Assembly (NCBI GenBank): GCA_003260075.1
Contig: QLIY01000060.1
Span: 62,001-126,000 of the forward strand
Direction of reading: 5' to 3'
DNA: 64,000 bases
Origin: Phallusia mammillata
Lineage: Eukaryota > Chordata > Ascidiacea > Phlebobranchia > Ascidiidae
Shown here: in pieces, positions 1 to 12,395 of the stretch
How the letters are laid out: each line of letters opens with the position of its first letter
How positions within the stretch are numbered: the first letter of the stretch is position 1
The notes under the pieces: model-generated
Database searches by the model: none
Seen by the model: the letters and a program-made list of their open reading frames with translations, nothing else
Told to the model about the DNA's origin: nothing
Program-made: the position numbers and the translations under genes

Positions 1-230
1 GCACGTGCAATTCTTAATGCACTGTACCCTGCATAAGCACCAAGTTCTAGGGCCAACTTTGGATTACATTCTTTCACCATGTCATCCAAGTGTTTTCCTT
101 TCGTTATCCCAACATGCATTGTTTCTCTTGCAAAGTTGAGACAAAAGTAATCAATGGTGTCAATAACACTATTTACATCACCCTTTGTAGCATATTCCAA
201 TATCTTAGAGGAAACTACTGTTGGATCCAT
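1..230 (-). CDS. COMT: Catechol O-methyltransferase, copy 1 (3' part outside window)
   Basis: The reading frame opens at an ATG at 230 and runs off the left edge. It encodes the N-terminal 76 residues or so of a COMT-type enzyme, which transfers a methyl group from S-adenosylmethionine to a catechol hydroxyl. Visible family features are the NVG/HVG-TKGK segment, the lid and start of the fold (residues 41-50), and an intact SAM-binding motif I, LELGAYAGYSALRIAR. It is about 90% identical to the second copy at 2645-3291, with a short in-frame loss of four codons (VIKN) after KILEY. No intron is seen in the visible part. The name comes from recalled family similarity and is safe at family level; whether the gene is intact beyond the edge cannot be seen. 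Confidence 0.9.
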   Translation of the reverse strand, partial: MDPTVVSSKILEYATKGDVNSVIDTIDYFCLNFARETMHVGITKGKHLDDMVKECNPKLALELGAYAGYSALRIAR

Positions 231-369
231 TATCACACTTAATTCTTACAAAACCTTTAAAGGTAAAAATGCATAATATCAATGACATGGTGGTGAACAA
301 AGAAGATAGAGATCGAAATGAACCAGTGCGGTTTTATATATACCCCGGATAAAGGCATTAAATCGTATA

Positions 370-762
370 CATGTGCTCTTGCGATTGGCTCTTGCACAAT
401 TACCACACAAAGCAGCGTCCAATCACAGCAAAAGTTGCATCTACATCTTAATTAACTGCAACAGGAAATATTTAAAAGTTCAAACATGATTTTGCAATCC
501 AGTTGAATAAAACCGTTGCACCATTTGACTGCGAGCTTTGAGCTATCAAGTTAAAATGAGTTAATTACGTAAGCTACTATTTGAAATTTGCACAAATTAT
601 ATCGCAACCGCTACAAATCCGTTCACTGTAAGCCGAAAAAGTTATATTTACTTAAAAAGAATTGCAATTTGTTACATATAAGCTCCCCCCCCCCTGGCTC
701 TTGCACAATTACCACACAAAGCAGCGTCCAATCACAGCAAAATTGGCATCTACCCCCCCCCC
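370..762. repeat. Duplicated fragment enclosed by two 10-C runs
   Basis: Bases 695-752 repeat 370-437 (TGGCTCTTGCACAATTACCA and on) with a few differences. The copy is enclosed on both sides by exactly ten C (685-694, 753-762). This looks like a tiny contig inserted between gap placeholders. Confidence 0.75.
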
Positions 763-1035
763 TATTTGCCGTTTTTAAACGCTGCAAACCAAACCGCTGC
801 TTTGAAAAGAGGAAACCATTGTACAAGTCAGTGCACCAATGTTATTAGCGCACACATGACTGAATTACCCCCCAGAAAACGCTGATGCTTGCGATCCCAG
901 GCTATATATGGCAAATTTGTTGGATTGCTGCATATAGTCATTAGTGCAGCCGAGGTTGTACAATGCAAACATCGCGTTTCGTTTGTGGTGTGCTAAAACA
1001 ACTTTTACAGCTTTGCGCCAGTATATAGCCTACAT

Positions 1036-1962
1036 TAGTGTTTCTTAACCTTTTTTGCGCTCGTACCCTTTGAGCTTTCATAAAATTTTCTCGTACCCCC
1101 TTGTCTACAATGGCCGACGGAAGTAAATAAAATTGTAATAATAGGAATTAAACATAGTGTATTTATAACTGGTTGAATGCATGCATGAAAACAGTATTGT
1201 AAGTGGGACAAAACTAACCCGTTCTAGATATATAACAAAGTAATTTGATCTACAATTACAAATTAATGATTAAGCGACTGCCCTGAAAACAACACTCTGC
1301 TTTACGTAACGAAAACGAGGCCGTACAAAAACTATAGGTATGCGAACATAAGAAGTGGCGATTCCTAGTAAAGCGTGTTTTTTGAAACACGACGATTTGT
1401 AGCTTAATTTGGTAATGTTTTTGTCACAGAGATTTCTTCGGAGCACGGCGTTCGTGAACTATGGCCTAAATTATAATTGGCCTGTCTGAGGGCAAATTAC
1501 GATGAGTGGCTAAAACATTATATTCATCACTCTGCAGCAAATCATGCCGTTTTCTAAATAAAGCATCCAGCGGCTATTTAGAATGTGATAAAAAAAATCA
1601 TACCTGCCACAGGCTAGAGATCTTGTGCACTTTGAACAGCCTAAATCCTGCAGATGTTTCATCAATCGCTGTTGTCATCATCAGTGCGGGTTGACAACTG
1701 TGCTTAAAACGGGATTTATTTAAGCACGAAGGAAAAAATTAACGCAAGATGTGTATGGTGACATCACAGATAGCATATGACACTGGTGATAATTTTTAAT
1801 GTGTTTGAGAGGTTTTGTTTCTCAAATTAGAGTCCGCGGACTGCGTAAAAGACTTACAATTAAGTCTGCGACCAACTTACGACAAAATACTCTTTGCTTA
1901 AATCCATCATTTTATTGAGGCCGAGGACGTTTATAAGATGATCTGAAAAGGTTAAGAATCAC
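1036..1962. mobile_element. Probable hAT-like element with TTCTTAACC termini
   Basis: The left end reads AGTGTTTCTTAACCTTTT and the right end reads AAAAGGTTAAGAATCACA, which form imperfect terminal inverted repeats of hAT type. A related terminus occurs at about 51990-52030 (GGTTAAGAACCATTG). No transposase frame is visible, so it is non-autonomous. Exact ends and target duplication are uncertain. Confidence 0.45.
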
Positions 1963-2644
1963 ACAGTTTCCGCATTTGCAGAAAACTTGACAGTTTACTA
2001 CGATTTCTATGTGCAAGGTTTTTAGCATCCCGCCTTTTTACGTTTTCCGATGTATACTGGCCTTGGAGCTATTCAAGCAATATTAAAGGACAGTAATCAT
2101 TCTCGTGTTTGTTCAGTGGAATTTTTTGACAGGCAAATTGAACCGTAGCAATGCAACTGTAATACAATAACAGAATTTACATACGAGCAAAGCTTGATCA
2201 TTCATTATTAAACGTCAAAGACTGGAGAAGGCATTTTGTGCATCAAGGTTAAACACACTACAGTTACACAGGTAATACAAGCTATTGTGTTGCTAAGAAT
2301 CAAGGGTGTAATTGGCTTTGTGTATTAAAAAATAAAACTGATGTAAATAGGAAAAGACCAGGCGTCCTTATGACTGGCAAATCCATGCTTGCAGCAATAT
2401 GTATGTAATCTTACTGGCAGTCTCAAGTGGGGAAAATAACACAGAAGTGGTAGGTGGTTAATTTTGTTGTTGCTAACATTCATTATGGTGCAGTTTTGAG
2501 GTCGAGACATACTAAAATTGAGGTATGTAAATAAGCCTATAGAAGGCACAAGGTCCATATAAAACAAGGTTTAACAATGCTGTACCAGTTAAATCTATGT
2601 TAATATTTACAGTTTGATAAACTCAACAAAAATAAAACAAGTAA

Positions 2645-3291
2645 TTATGAGTGGAACAAATCTTGGATTTTGTACACAGATTTTTCAATTCCATCTGGTG
2701 AATCAAGATAATCAAGTGTACCCATGAATGTTTGACAATCATATTTGGGGCTGCTTCTGACATACTCCAGGTATTCTGGACATCCCGGGAAAATAATATT
2801 ATCAGCTGCAACAACACTTCTGTTATGAATCAGCTTCAATTCTTCCAACAGCAAAAGATCTGGTTTGTACAAAGTTTTTTCATGATCCAAAAACACAAAA
2901 TCAAAGCATTTGTGTGTAAGAGTTTTAAGAACTTCTTGGCTACTTCCATTGATCACTGTTACTTTGTTCTCCATTCCAGCAAGTGTAATCATTTTTCTTG
3001 CTACTTCAGCATGTGATTCATCTATTTCAATAGAGTACAGCTTTCCATCACCAGGTAAGGCACGAGCAATTCTTAATGCACTGTAACCCCCCCCCCTAGG
3101 GCCAACTTTGGATTACATTCTTTCACCATGTCATCCAAGTGTTTGCCTTTCGTTATCCCAACATTTATTGTTTCTCTTGCAAAGTTGAGGCAAAAATAAT
3201 CAATGGTATCAATAACACTGTTTACATCACCCTTTGTAGCATTTTTAATCACATATTCCAATATCTTGGGTGGAACTTCTTTTTCATCCAT
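2645..3291 (-). CDS. COMT: Catechol O-methyltransferase, copy 2 (single exon, broken by a 10-C run)
   Basis: The gene is intronless. The first part (ATG at 3291 down to 3097) gives 65 residues ending NPKLAL. The second part (3085 down to the TAA at 2645-2647) gives YSALRIARALPGDGKLYSIEID, then the COMT core with FVFLDHEK (metal and catechol-site Asp), VVAADN (Asp-Asn metal ligands) and the C-terminal EKSVYK. Between them the run at 3087-3096 replaces exactly the seven codons ELGAYAG of SAM motif I that copy 1 retains, and shifts the frame. Without the gap the protein would be about 218 residues, close to soluble vertebrate COMT. The likely cause is an assembly gap, not a real mutation. It sits head to head with TTC36. 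The role is cytosolic catechol inactivation by family knowledge. Confidence 0.93.
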
Positions 3292-4146
3292 TGCCACACT
3301 TGATTGTTACAAAACCTTTAAAGGAAAGCTACAGACAGTGCTTTTGAAGACATTGTTATAATGTTATAGTAACTTGGTGGTAAACAACATGAGAGAATAG
3401 TTAACATTTTCCAAAAACTTTTTTCTTACTACATACTCGTGCATCATATTTCATTTAATTGTGTTGTAAGATTATTAAATAGGTCGTAGTGTGAAAAAAA
3501 ATCATTTCCTTTCTAATAAAATTTATTTCACAATTACATTTAATGCATTGAAATTATTGTCTTACCACTACACAACTTTCCGAATTCCTGTTTTTCGAAC
3601 ATTACTTGATCTTGCTGCAGTGATACATTGCGGAAACGGTATACATTGCTGTGCAAGATTGCGACACGTCCTGCTGCTGCATTAGCTGATTAACATGCAT
3701 GAATACGCTTTTGAATTTTACGCATGAGTTATGGTTATGCACAAGAATTAGCAAACTAAAACAGTAGGTAGGAATATAAAAAGGTATACAGTGTCAAACA
3801 AAATCAAGAATTCTAATGCCAACGGGAACAAAAAGATTTGCTGGCAGTGTGCAGCTTGAGTGCATGCTAAAATTGCATGGCTTCCTTCAGATAAACTTCT
3901 GGTGAGTTTTATTTGTGCACAAATAAAATGTTGTGAGCTTAGGAGAAGAGGCTTAAAAACTACTCCTAACTAGTTGATTCTAAAAAATAAATAACAATAA
4001 ATCGCTACGATTTCTATGATTAAAGTTTTCGTAGCTCGAGGCAAGGCGGTTGGCTGAACGTGCTGGCATAAGTGGGCGTATTTTCCATTGCATTGTTGCC
4101 AGTTGCCAAATTAAACTATTAACAATTGTGAACGTGTACGTTTAAA
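3292..4146. promoter_or_regulatory. Shared intergenic region between COMT copy 2 and TTC36
   Basis: These 855 bases separate two divergently transcribed start codons, so promoters of both genes must lie here unless there are distant non-coding exons. I see no strong TATA box. No other feature is recognised. Confidence 0.45.
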
Positions 4147-5840
4147 ATGGATTCCGTAATTTGTAAAAATGACAAGCAAGTGTTACAGATGATTATCAAC
4201 CCCAATCTGCCTCTAAGTGGAGACGATGAGGCCGAAGCTAGCCAAGATTACGGTAATGTATTTCTTAACTGTCTGCTGTTACAAACTGTAGTTGTTGGTT
4301 CGTCTTTCAAGGGCCATATGTACAGCACAATATTATATTCACATAATAAAGATCCAATTTTATACGCCACCGACGTAAAAGTACAGATAAAAGGCAGTTT
4401 TTTGCTATTACAGATTTGTAACCAGTACAAGCCAAAAAGTCAGTGAAGATGATGTCAAGTGTAAAGTTATGCCCAAATCAAGCCTGTTTTATTGAAATTT
4501 AAACCAATATAGCCAGACTTACAACTTAGCGACTCTGGGTATAAAATGTCTCAGTGCTGAAACATATATATACTTATTATTTCAATTTTTTTTGCAGATA
4601 CTGTTACAGATGAGACTTTTGACCAAATAAAACTTGCAGAAGTCAAGCGATTAGAAAAGGAAGGAGTCACTTTTGCGGAAACTGGAAACACAGAGGAGGC
4701 TATGAAATGTTTTGATCAAGCAATTACAATGTTACCCCAGCGTGCTTCAGGTTACAATAACCGTGCACAAGCTCGCCGGATCAGTGGAGACATTGATGGT
4801 TGGTGAAAAAACTGTCTATGCTGCTAAAATTCTGTGCTAAATGCCACATCAGTCTTTATTGTATAGACCAAATTTACAATTAGTGATTGAGCTACTGTTA
4901 AAACATTTTTGGCAACTGCAAGCGCGGATTGATATAGTGCAGTTTTAATATATATAATCTTTGTTTTAGGGGCTCTTGAGGATCTAAATGCTGCCATAAC
5001 ATTGACTAATGGAGAAGGCAAAGTAGCAAGCCTTGCTTTTACCCAGAGAGGGCTTATAATGAAATTAAACGGTGACACATCTGCAGCTGAAAGTGATTTC
5101 AAACAAGCAGCAAAGCTTGGAAGCAAGTTTGCTAAACAAGAGGTAAATTTTTTTCATCGTTTTTGCGGCGCATACATAAATTATAACACAAAGGAAAAGT
5201 TGCTGAACAGCTGTGCATACATGTGTGTGTATGTCTAAATTGTCGTTTTGTATTCAACCTTGGAGAAAAAAAATTGGACTGAATGTTGTTTTATGGTCAT
5301 ACCAATCTGTAAGTTTTGATGTAAAGGTTTAGTGATATAACTTCGTACTAGTGATATAACTGCAAACTCTAAATTTGTCTCAATAGTGTTGCAAAGGTTT
5401 AAAATCCGTTTGTTTACTTTAAGTATGTTTGTGCTAAAATTTGAAACACCATAATTTATTCTTTTTAGTATGAAAACCCTATAGGTTCCATTTCATGTAA
5501 AAGGGGAATGTTCAAATGACAAATTTTATTGGTCAAATGCATATGTACTCATGTATGAAAACCCCCCCCCCGTTTACTTTAAGTATGTTTGTGCTAAAAT
5601 TTGAAACACCATAATTTATGCTTTTTAGTATGAAAACCCTATAGGATCCATTTCATGTAAAAGGGGAATGTTCAAATGACTAATTTTATTGGTCAAATGC
5701 ATATGTACTCATGTATGAAATAATATCACCAGCATTTATTTTTGTAGTTGATCCAGTCAAACCCATATGCCGCACTTTGCAACAAAATGCTTGGACAAGT
5801 CATGCAAGGTTTGAAAACTGGTGCACCACAAAATGAATGA
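4147..5840 (+). CDS. TTC36: Tetratricopeptide repeat protein 36
   Basis: Four exons with matching phases and GT-AG borders: 4147-4252, 4598-4798, 4970-5142 and 5748-5840, giving 190 residues. Vertebrate TTC36 is about 189. The N-terminal segment has the NP(D/N)xP motif (INPNLPL). Three TPR units follow: A-x-GNTEEAMKCFDQAI, then SGYNNRAQARRISGDIDGALEDLNAAI, then RGLIMKLNGDTSAAESDFKQAAKLGS. The C-terminus LIQSNPYAALCNKMLGQVM is diagnostic of the family (NPYAALCN). TPR proteins are scaffolds; TTC36 is linked in vertebrates to chaperone binding and tyrosine catabolism, which is family knowledge, not shown here. Intron 3 is inflated by a duplicated block around a 10-C run. Its 3' end faces the Ser-rich gene (convergent, 326 bp apart). 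Confidence 0.96.
5412..5720. repeat. Duplicated block in TTC36 intron 3 joined by 10 C
   Basis: 5412-5560 is repeated at 5572-5720 with a few substitutions; ten C at 5562-5571 separate the copies. It is probably an unmerged overlap of two contigs or haplotypes. Confidence 0.8.
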
Positions 5841-6166
5841 AACTGCCTTTTCCACACCTACCTTGTTATGGCACTTGTTTGTTTATCATTTTCTTGTATT
5901 TTATGGCTTTTATCACTTCTTTGTCTGTTTCACTATTTTGATGGAATGACACAATTTCTAACATTGCCTTTTAAATTTGATACACCACTTGGCACTGTGA
6001 TACTTTTGTTTGATTTTTTTCTGTCATATACTGTACAGCAAAAATATTTAGCCACAAATGAGCACTGAAACAACTTGGCACATATAAATGTATGAATATA
6101 TTTCGCAAAAAAGCATAGAGCTATATTTAAGTGCAGTGGCAACACAAAACAGCATATTCTTTAAAT

Positions 6167-9100
6167 TTATCCCTTCTTGGCAGACTTTGTACTTGTAGGT
6201 CTGGACCCATTTGTTTTCCTGCAAAAAAAATCCGGTATTGTTGGAAAGTTTTACTTTTTAATTATCAATGGCAACTAAGCAAAGGTAAATGAGAACACAA
6301 AATGCAAGGTAAGATGGTTACTATCAGCTTTGTTGGCTTAATACATGACATGCAAAGAATGAAAGGTAAGAAATCAAAGAAAAAACGTCTCTGTATGTTA
6401 TGCTTTTCACAAGTAACCACAAACACGCCACCATCACTTACTGGTCACTGGGCGACCTTTGCACAGGAGGAAAACGGGCTTTCAGCGGACTTCTATCAGA
6501 TGTTAACCTTGGCATTGCTGATCTTGTTCTGTGAACAACATGGCTGTAATGAAATTTTCCTTTACAAGCATATAAAGCCTACTTACCGCCGTCTCGCGTA
6601 ATGTTGCCTGAACAGTTCAGGACGAGAAGGCGTGATTGGCGTCAAGCAACTGAAAAATGAAATTTATTTCACCATTTATTGTTGGAGGATGCTTGAGTAT
6701 ATTTTTGTACAGTACGTTTCGCTGGTATAGTAACACACTTTTTCGGCTATTTGGGTCTTTCACAAGGTACAAAATTGTTGATTGATCTATTGTTTTCAGG
6801 CCAAATCTATGTTAAATGACGCTTTTATCACAGCCTAATTATCGATTGAGAGCTACGATTAAAAAGTGTAATACGCACTGATCCATTTTCCATGATACTT
6901 CTGGATCTACCATTCCTGATGCAGTAGCCCGACTGTTGTAGCCTTTTCTCACACAGACCGGCATTTCCAGCAGGTACCGCAAGGTGTCTGTATTGTAGTA
7001 TGGTGCGAGACTGTTCCACGTGAACGGTGTGTATGGTTGGCTACAAACAAGATTTTGATCACCTCGGATTAAAGAGACAAAAAACCTAAGAGTGATGGAG
7101 TTGCAAGTGGTGGCATCTCGAAAATATCGTTTTCGACGTTGTATAACTGTCAATTTAACGTGTTTGTTCGCTAAACGTTTTTCACAAATATCATAAGTTT
7201 AACTGCAGTGCATATTGTTTCGACTTGTACGATTTTATCAGTGCTGCTGGTGACAAAAGATGCACCGCACTGGTTAGTATGGCTATCGAGTTTGTCGGGA
7301 GTAACAGCCCTAAAAAGTCATGCCTTTATGCTTTTACATCATAAGTTCAGCTATTCAATCATGGTTTTCAAATACAAAAATCTGACCAATCCTAATTTAA
7401 ACTCTTACACTTTCGGTCTTTTGTTGAGAGCAACTTTGGCGGTTTTCTTAAGTTTTCTCTCCAAGTTGTCACATTCTTTTTTGAGATATTTGAGGTCGGA
7501 ACTTTCCGCCATATATCTTTGTGAACGTGCCGGCGCAGAACGGGGCTTTTTGCTGGAAGAAAAAATAGCGGAATTTATGAAAAAAGCATCGCCAAAGACT
7601 TGTACATATTGCACATTATCAAGGAAACTTTGTTAAAAAGGTAAAATAAAGCATTTGTTTATGACTTGAGACCGTCCGTTCGCCTTAGCGGCATATTGGT
7701 TGTTGTGAAGACTTAGACTTGGCTAAGTTTTTTGTGTTGTTTCTACAAAATAGGAGAAATTCTTGTGGTAGAATTAAACCCACCGGACAATGATGATTTC
7801 GGTTGTCACTGGTTCGAGATTGTTGTCCTCCTTGGGCCTCGTAAATCTTGCACTTCTGGGGCTTGCTGCCTTCGGACGCTCAGGAGTTTCATCTATAAAA
7901 TATAAGTTTGTGTTTATCTGACGATAAGTGTCACAGTGTGGTGACAAAAGTCTTTAGTATTGGTTATAATGGATGACTAAATAACACTACGTAATTCATT
8001 TTCTGAGAGAATTTTTCTGCCCTTTGAAACACCGTGGTAGGTTTCAAACCACCTACCATGAGAGGTGGTTTATATGAGGAAAAGGGCATACTTTTGGATT
8101 TACTTGGAGTGGCTGTTTAATAACACGCCATACCTGATATTTGGACTTTTTTCTGCGATTTTGTATCGTCATCCATTTTTCGAATCGCCGATTTCGGTTT
8201 TACACTTTTTTCCGACTTCTCGGAATCCGAATCACTACTCGAATCGCTTGATGATGATGAGTCCGATGATGATGAAGAGTGAACTGATGGCGCCTGAAAA
8301 AACATTACGATTTTTTTACTGCATTTGATCATAATATAACCCCGATGGCCTACAATAATTCACATGACATTTATTGAAATTTAACCCTTAAGGGTCGATT
8401 TCCTGAGATGTTCTTCATTTCCCTGTGTAGGCTATAGCCCAAATCCTCCCCCGAACCGAATTTTCTTGGCCGGGAAATTAAATGCTGCCGAGTAATACCA
8501 ATGCATTCTTGCAAAAATAAGTAAATTTACGACACACTACAAATTGAGAATTGGGCCTTTCAAATCTGATCCGTGTTATTTTTGAAAAAAAAGTTTATAC
8601 GACTTTGTTACGTTTTACCTTGATAGGGGTAACGACACGTTTTGGGACAGGGGGTTCTGGTATTGTGCGTTTTGGAGGTGGGGGAGTCGCCGTTCGGGAC
8701 TTCGGAGTCGAAACACGTGATGTGTCTGACGTCACTGTGGGTTTTTCTGCGGATCGTACACTGACAGAACTGGATGAGTGTTCGGACGATGTCTGAACAA
8801 AAATAATAACACATAAATACTTTTGGGAAACCTGCAAGCACTTATTTTACGGCAGCCGTGAACCGGGAGATATTACTTCTTGCAACGTTCACCGTAAGGT
8901 TTTGGTTCTGTCACATTAACTTCCCCAACCCTGCCAAAATGAGTTGAGTTGAATTTATTTCGCTCGGGGAAATAATCGTAGCAACACAGTGGCAGTAAAT
9001 TTTTCATCTTTTCGGAGATAGCTTTGCAACATTAAGGCGTTATAAAGCTCGACAAAGTATAAATGGCGCAGTTGTTGGATAGTGAGTTAACGCGCTGCTG

Positions 9101-10751
9101 CTACATCGTTACTGCTAACCGTCATGTGACGTGGATTAACATTAGAGGGTAAGGTTGGCCCAGACTGGGAAAACGTTGGTGGAACCAGTCAAGTTGTCAT
9201 CTAATCTAACCACCTGTGTTACTGAAGAGGGTTGGGTTCGATCGAAAAAGACACCACCAAAAGAAACCCTAATGGGTAGCTTTGGGCACCGCAAATACTA
9301 AAGTTTGCTTTATATGCATAACTCTTTGAAGTCACCTACCAGGTCTCGCATCCCTCTATGAATTGTTTAAGAAAAGCAGTTCTTAATGTCCAGCCCTATT
9401 GAACACGCACTCCCTATGAACGGTTCTCACACCCATAGTTACAGAACCCTGGTTTTTACATAAACCAACAAAACAGTTTCAGTGATCAAGTGAATTTCGC
9501 AATCCATCTTACATCTTTGTGATCTGACTCTACTTTTGTTATGGTGGAAGTTCCAGGCTCATCTTTAGTAGCAGGAAGACTGTGATGGGATGAAGATGCA
9601 GCGGATGGAGGTCGGATCTCTTCCTCCCGCTTCTCTGATCCTGAACTGGAAGACGAAGATGATCGGGATCGCGACTGAAATGTAACAAACACTTTTAAAA
9701 AACAAAACTAAACTCGGCAAAAGGTAAATATTATTAAAAACAACACTTCCAATAAAAAGTCCATAAAAGATAAAAAGCAACAACCGTTGTTATCCACGCT
9801 ATAGTGATTATACTGGACATCTTTTATTCAGTGGTGGGATTCAAAATTCTTTTTTCAGCCGGTTCTGTTACAAAAAGTCCATTGACAGTAACTATAGTAA
9901 TGCTAACTGGTTCTCATAAAATTTCGTGAGACGGTTCTATAAAACCGGTGCGAAACAGCTGAATTTATCCTGTGATTTTGTGGAAACTAAAGCTGCCAGT
10001 TGGGCGAAATATATTTTTTTAATGTAAATTTATTGACTGATTCTGTTACTTGAAAGTTATTTTGCATTCTCAGTTAGATCTTTTTTAAGAAGCATGTTTG
10101 CCAAAACGAAGTTCGTTGTTCCATTTATTCTACTTTAAAGATGCAAACAGCCCAAATCTATAAAACTAGCGCACAGATAACTCCTTTAACAACCATGGTA
10201 GTAAAATATGGCGATAAAACCAAGTGGAATGTTTGTTCAAGCACAAAAGGGCAACTTATACTATTGTATTGTTCCATACTGCAGCAAAATGACTTTTCAC
10301 TTGTTTCCAAAGCATTGTGTTAGCTCTTGTATGGTATGCAAACGTTCTACTGCTTATTATCACAATTTGATGTCTAAAATAGATTGTTGGAATAATAAAG
10401 TTTGCTAAAATCGACATCTATATTCTCGAGACGCAAACGTCAATAATACTTTATCGCCAAGAATAAGACCATTACAAGCCGCAAAAGTTAATATTCAAAC
10501 CCATTGCCGAGGCCTAGCCCACAGGTGCAAACACTTGATTCGTTATGTAAAGGACCAAAGCACACCGTTCTCAGGAACTAATAAATGACTAAAACTCACC
10601 GACGAATGGAGCTTCAAAATATCCGGCTTTTCTGGTTGCGGTTCCGGCTTCTCCGTGTCAGAATCTGCGCGCAAATATAATTTACGACTTTCACAGACCT
10701 CGGCCTCGAAGTTTGTGCCTGAGTTTTTCGGGCACGGCTTACGCTATATGT

Positions 10752-10817
<66 letters not shown>

Positions 10818-11815
10818 TGTGTGTTTTGTGAACCAAGGTCTCTGATTTCACGAGGACTCGTCCGTGCGATGTCTATAATAACACGGTCGCTTTGTAGGTA
10901 GCCCGCTGTCCAAACACAGGCCATGTATTCAACAGCAATACGTTACATTCCTATACTTTTGCCATAACAAGAACGTTTACCCGAACAAACTCTCCGATTA
11001 ACACTTAACTGATTACAAAAATCATCTTGGAAAAGGAATATTAAATGCACAAATTGGTAACTGCTTTAGTTACTGTGGTGATGGCCACTTATTGTGTCTC
11101 CGGAAAAAGGTGGTCACTACAAAAATGTTAACACTTTTATATTATAAAATTCGTTACTATTCCAGACCTGGTGTAGAGCACCAATGTTTTATAGGTTCTT
11201 TATTAAAAATTTGCTTGGTCAAGCAACCCAGTTTTGTTATTGGCCGTGGTTGTAGGCTAGCATATTTCGGGCTCATTGCCAGTATTCGTTGCGTTTTTGC
11301 CCATTCATTTAAATGAGCAAAACGTTTTTTGTATTTGTGATCGTTAACCAAAAATGCCCGAAAACTATAAATAACTGACACCAACAAAAACCCGCCCTAT
11401 AGGTAAGAACTAAGGTTAGTTAGCTGTCGTAGCTTGCATGCCAAAGCAGACATCTTCTGTTTATATATTTAATTTATTGGACTTCGGCAACTACCATTTC
11501 TTTGCAAAGAACGTATAGTGTCAATACATTGACCTCTATACGAGTTTAACCTGTTTTCTTGTTTGAGGATTAAATCTGCCCCAGTGAAAACAATATTTCT
11601 GACATGCTCAAATCTGTTAGTTTAATTTAACTGGGAAGATATAAATACTATGCTAAGTTCTGTATTAACTACGTACCTGAAGAGCTTGAATGCGAAGACG
11701 ACGAAGAAGAACTTCTTGACGAAGATGAGGACGATGTTCTTGATCTTGCTTTTTCCTCTTCCGGTTTAGATGGTGATCCTAAACTCCTCCTATCCTCTTT
11801 ATCAGATTGATCCAT
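6167..11815 (-). CDS. Ser-rich, coiled-coil protein of unknown function (11 exons)
   Basis: I do not recognise this gene. Eleven exons join with consistent phase: 11815-11677, 10664-10600, 9674-9513, 8792-8619, 8293-8134, 7892-7784, 7552-7409, 7040-6879, 6649-6587, 6528-6442 and 6218-6167 (stop). They give 438 residues. Residues 1-270 are low complexity: MDQSDKEDRR, then repeated Ser runs, SR/SD dipeptides, KPE repeats and a TPPPPKRTIPEPPVPKR stretch. A Lys/Glu coiled coil spans about 289-315 (DLKYLKKECDNLERKLKK). The remainder (about 318-410) has an ordered composition with PYTPFTWNSLAPYYNTDTLR and PVCVRKGYNSRATASG, followed by an Arg-rich tail ending SAKKG. It could be a nuclear or cytoskeletal scaffold; this is only a guess from composition. 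Exon 1 contains 14 or more consecutive Ser/Arg codons. The exon 6 donor GTGGGT and exon 8 donor GTGCGT are weaker than the rest. Confidence 0.8.
9829..9965. mobile_element. hAT-type MITE, CAGTGGTGGGATTCA family
   Basis: The left end CAGTGGTGGGATTCA, internal AGCCGGTTCTGTTAC and right part ACCGGTGCGAAACAGCTGAAT match copies at 37833-37987 and 59460-59633. It lies in an intron of the Ser-rich gene. The right end is degraded. Confidence 0.6.
10754..10816. repeat. 63-base C homopolymer
   Basis: An uninterrupted C run in intron 1 of the Ser-rich gene. It is either a sized assembly gap filled with C or a real homopolymer. The apparent poly-Pro or poly-Gly frames through it are not genes. Confidence 0.9.
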
Positions 11816-12395
11816 TATTGCAGCACGGGTAACCGAAACTTATCTAACTTCAAACACAATTTAGCGATAAGTTTTCCGAAGCGGCCTACATCCAAGCCCA
11901 CTTGTGTAAGACGAGAAGGGCACAAAAATCGTTACACAGTTTTCTGTATCTAATTTGTGAGCATCGGTGTCCCCTTACGCTGGCAACCTGTCGCTCAACA
12001 GTGACATGAACGCGTCGAGCGTGTGTTTAACAACCCCGATCACTTTTCAAGGGCCCTTTAAACGAAAGAGGAGCGCCGAAATATTAAACGAAATATTTAT
12101 CCAATATCAGACATAAGCGATCGGTTTCTGCAACCTGGATTTTTGCCCTATATGGATTTGTTATATGGATTTGAAGAAAAACTTATTCCTGATTTTGAAG
12201 GGCGGAACATAGTGGAAGCACTAAATTTTGTTCCAGGTGCAGTTTTACCTTTCTACGAGTACCGGAACAATAAGCTCTATTTAAACTGTAGATCGAGTAC
12301 AGAACCTTGTAGTCGGTGTTTTGGATACACGAGAGCCGGCTTTTTTTGTACATGTTTAAAGTGCCAGGCACAAACGAACAAGACGAAAGTCCTAA
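11677..12395. repeat. Segment repeated in inverted orientation at 19268-19980
   Basis: Exon 1 of the Ser-rich gene plus about 580 bases upstream is present again, reverse-complemented and nearly identical, at 19268-19980. Confidence 0.9.

Larger units (their letters stand above)
231..2644. other. Intergenic DNA between the two COMT copies
   Basis: No gene is supported here. It contains the short 5' flank of COMT copy 1, two 10-C gap markers (685-694 and 753-762) that enclose a repeat of 370-437, and a probable hAT-like element at 1036-1962. Short open frames (for example 1506-1694) show no splice or family support. Confidence 0.6.

Noticed and set aside
4253-4446. Extension of the first TTC36 exon
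   Set aside because: This is read-through into intron 1 past a clear GTAATG donor; the next exon continues the TPR protein in phase.
7208-7636. 142-codon open frame on the plus strand
   Set aside because: It is antisense to a well-supported exon (7409-7552) of the Ser-rich gene and does not begin with a convincing start.
9229-9250. GGGTTCGATCG resembling a tRNA T-arm
   Set aside because: No acceptor stem, D-arm or anticodon stem could be matched around it.
10713-10924. Poly-Pro and poly-Gly open frames
   Set aside because: They exist only because a homopolymer is open in every frame; the same holds at 12742-12939, 44905-45282 and 52722-53121.
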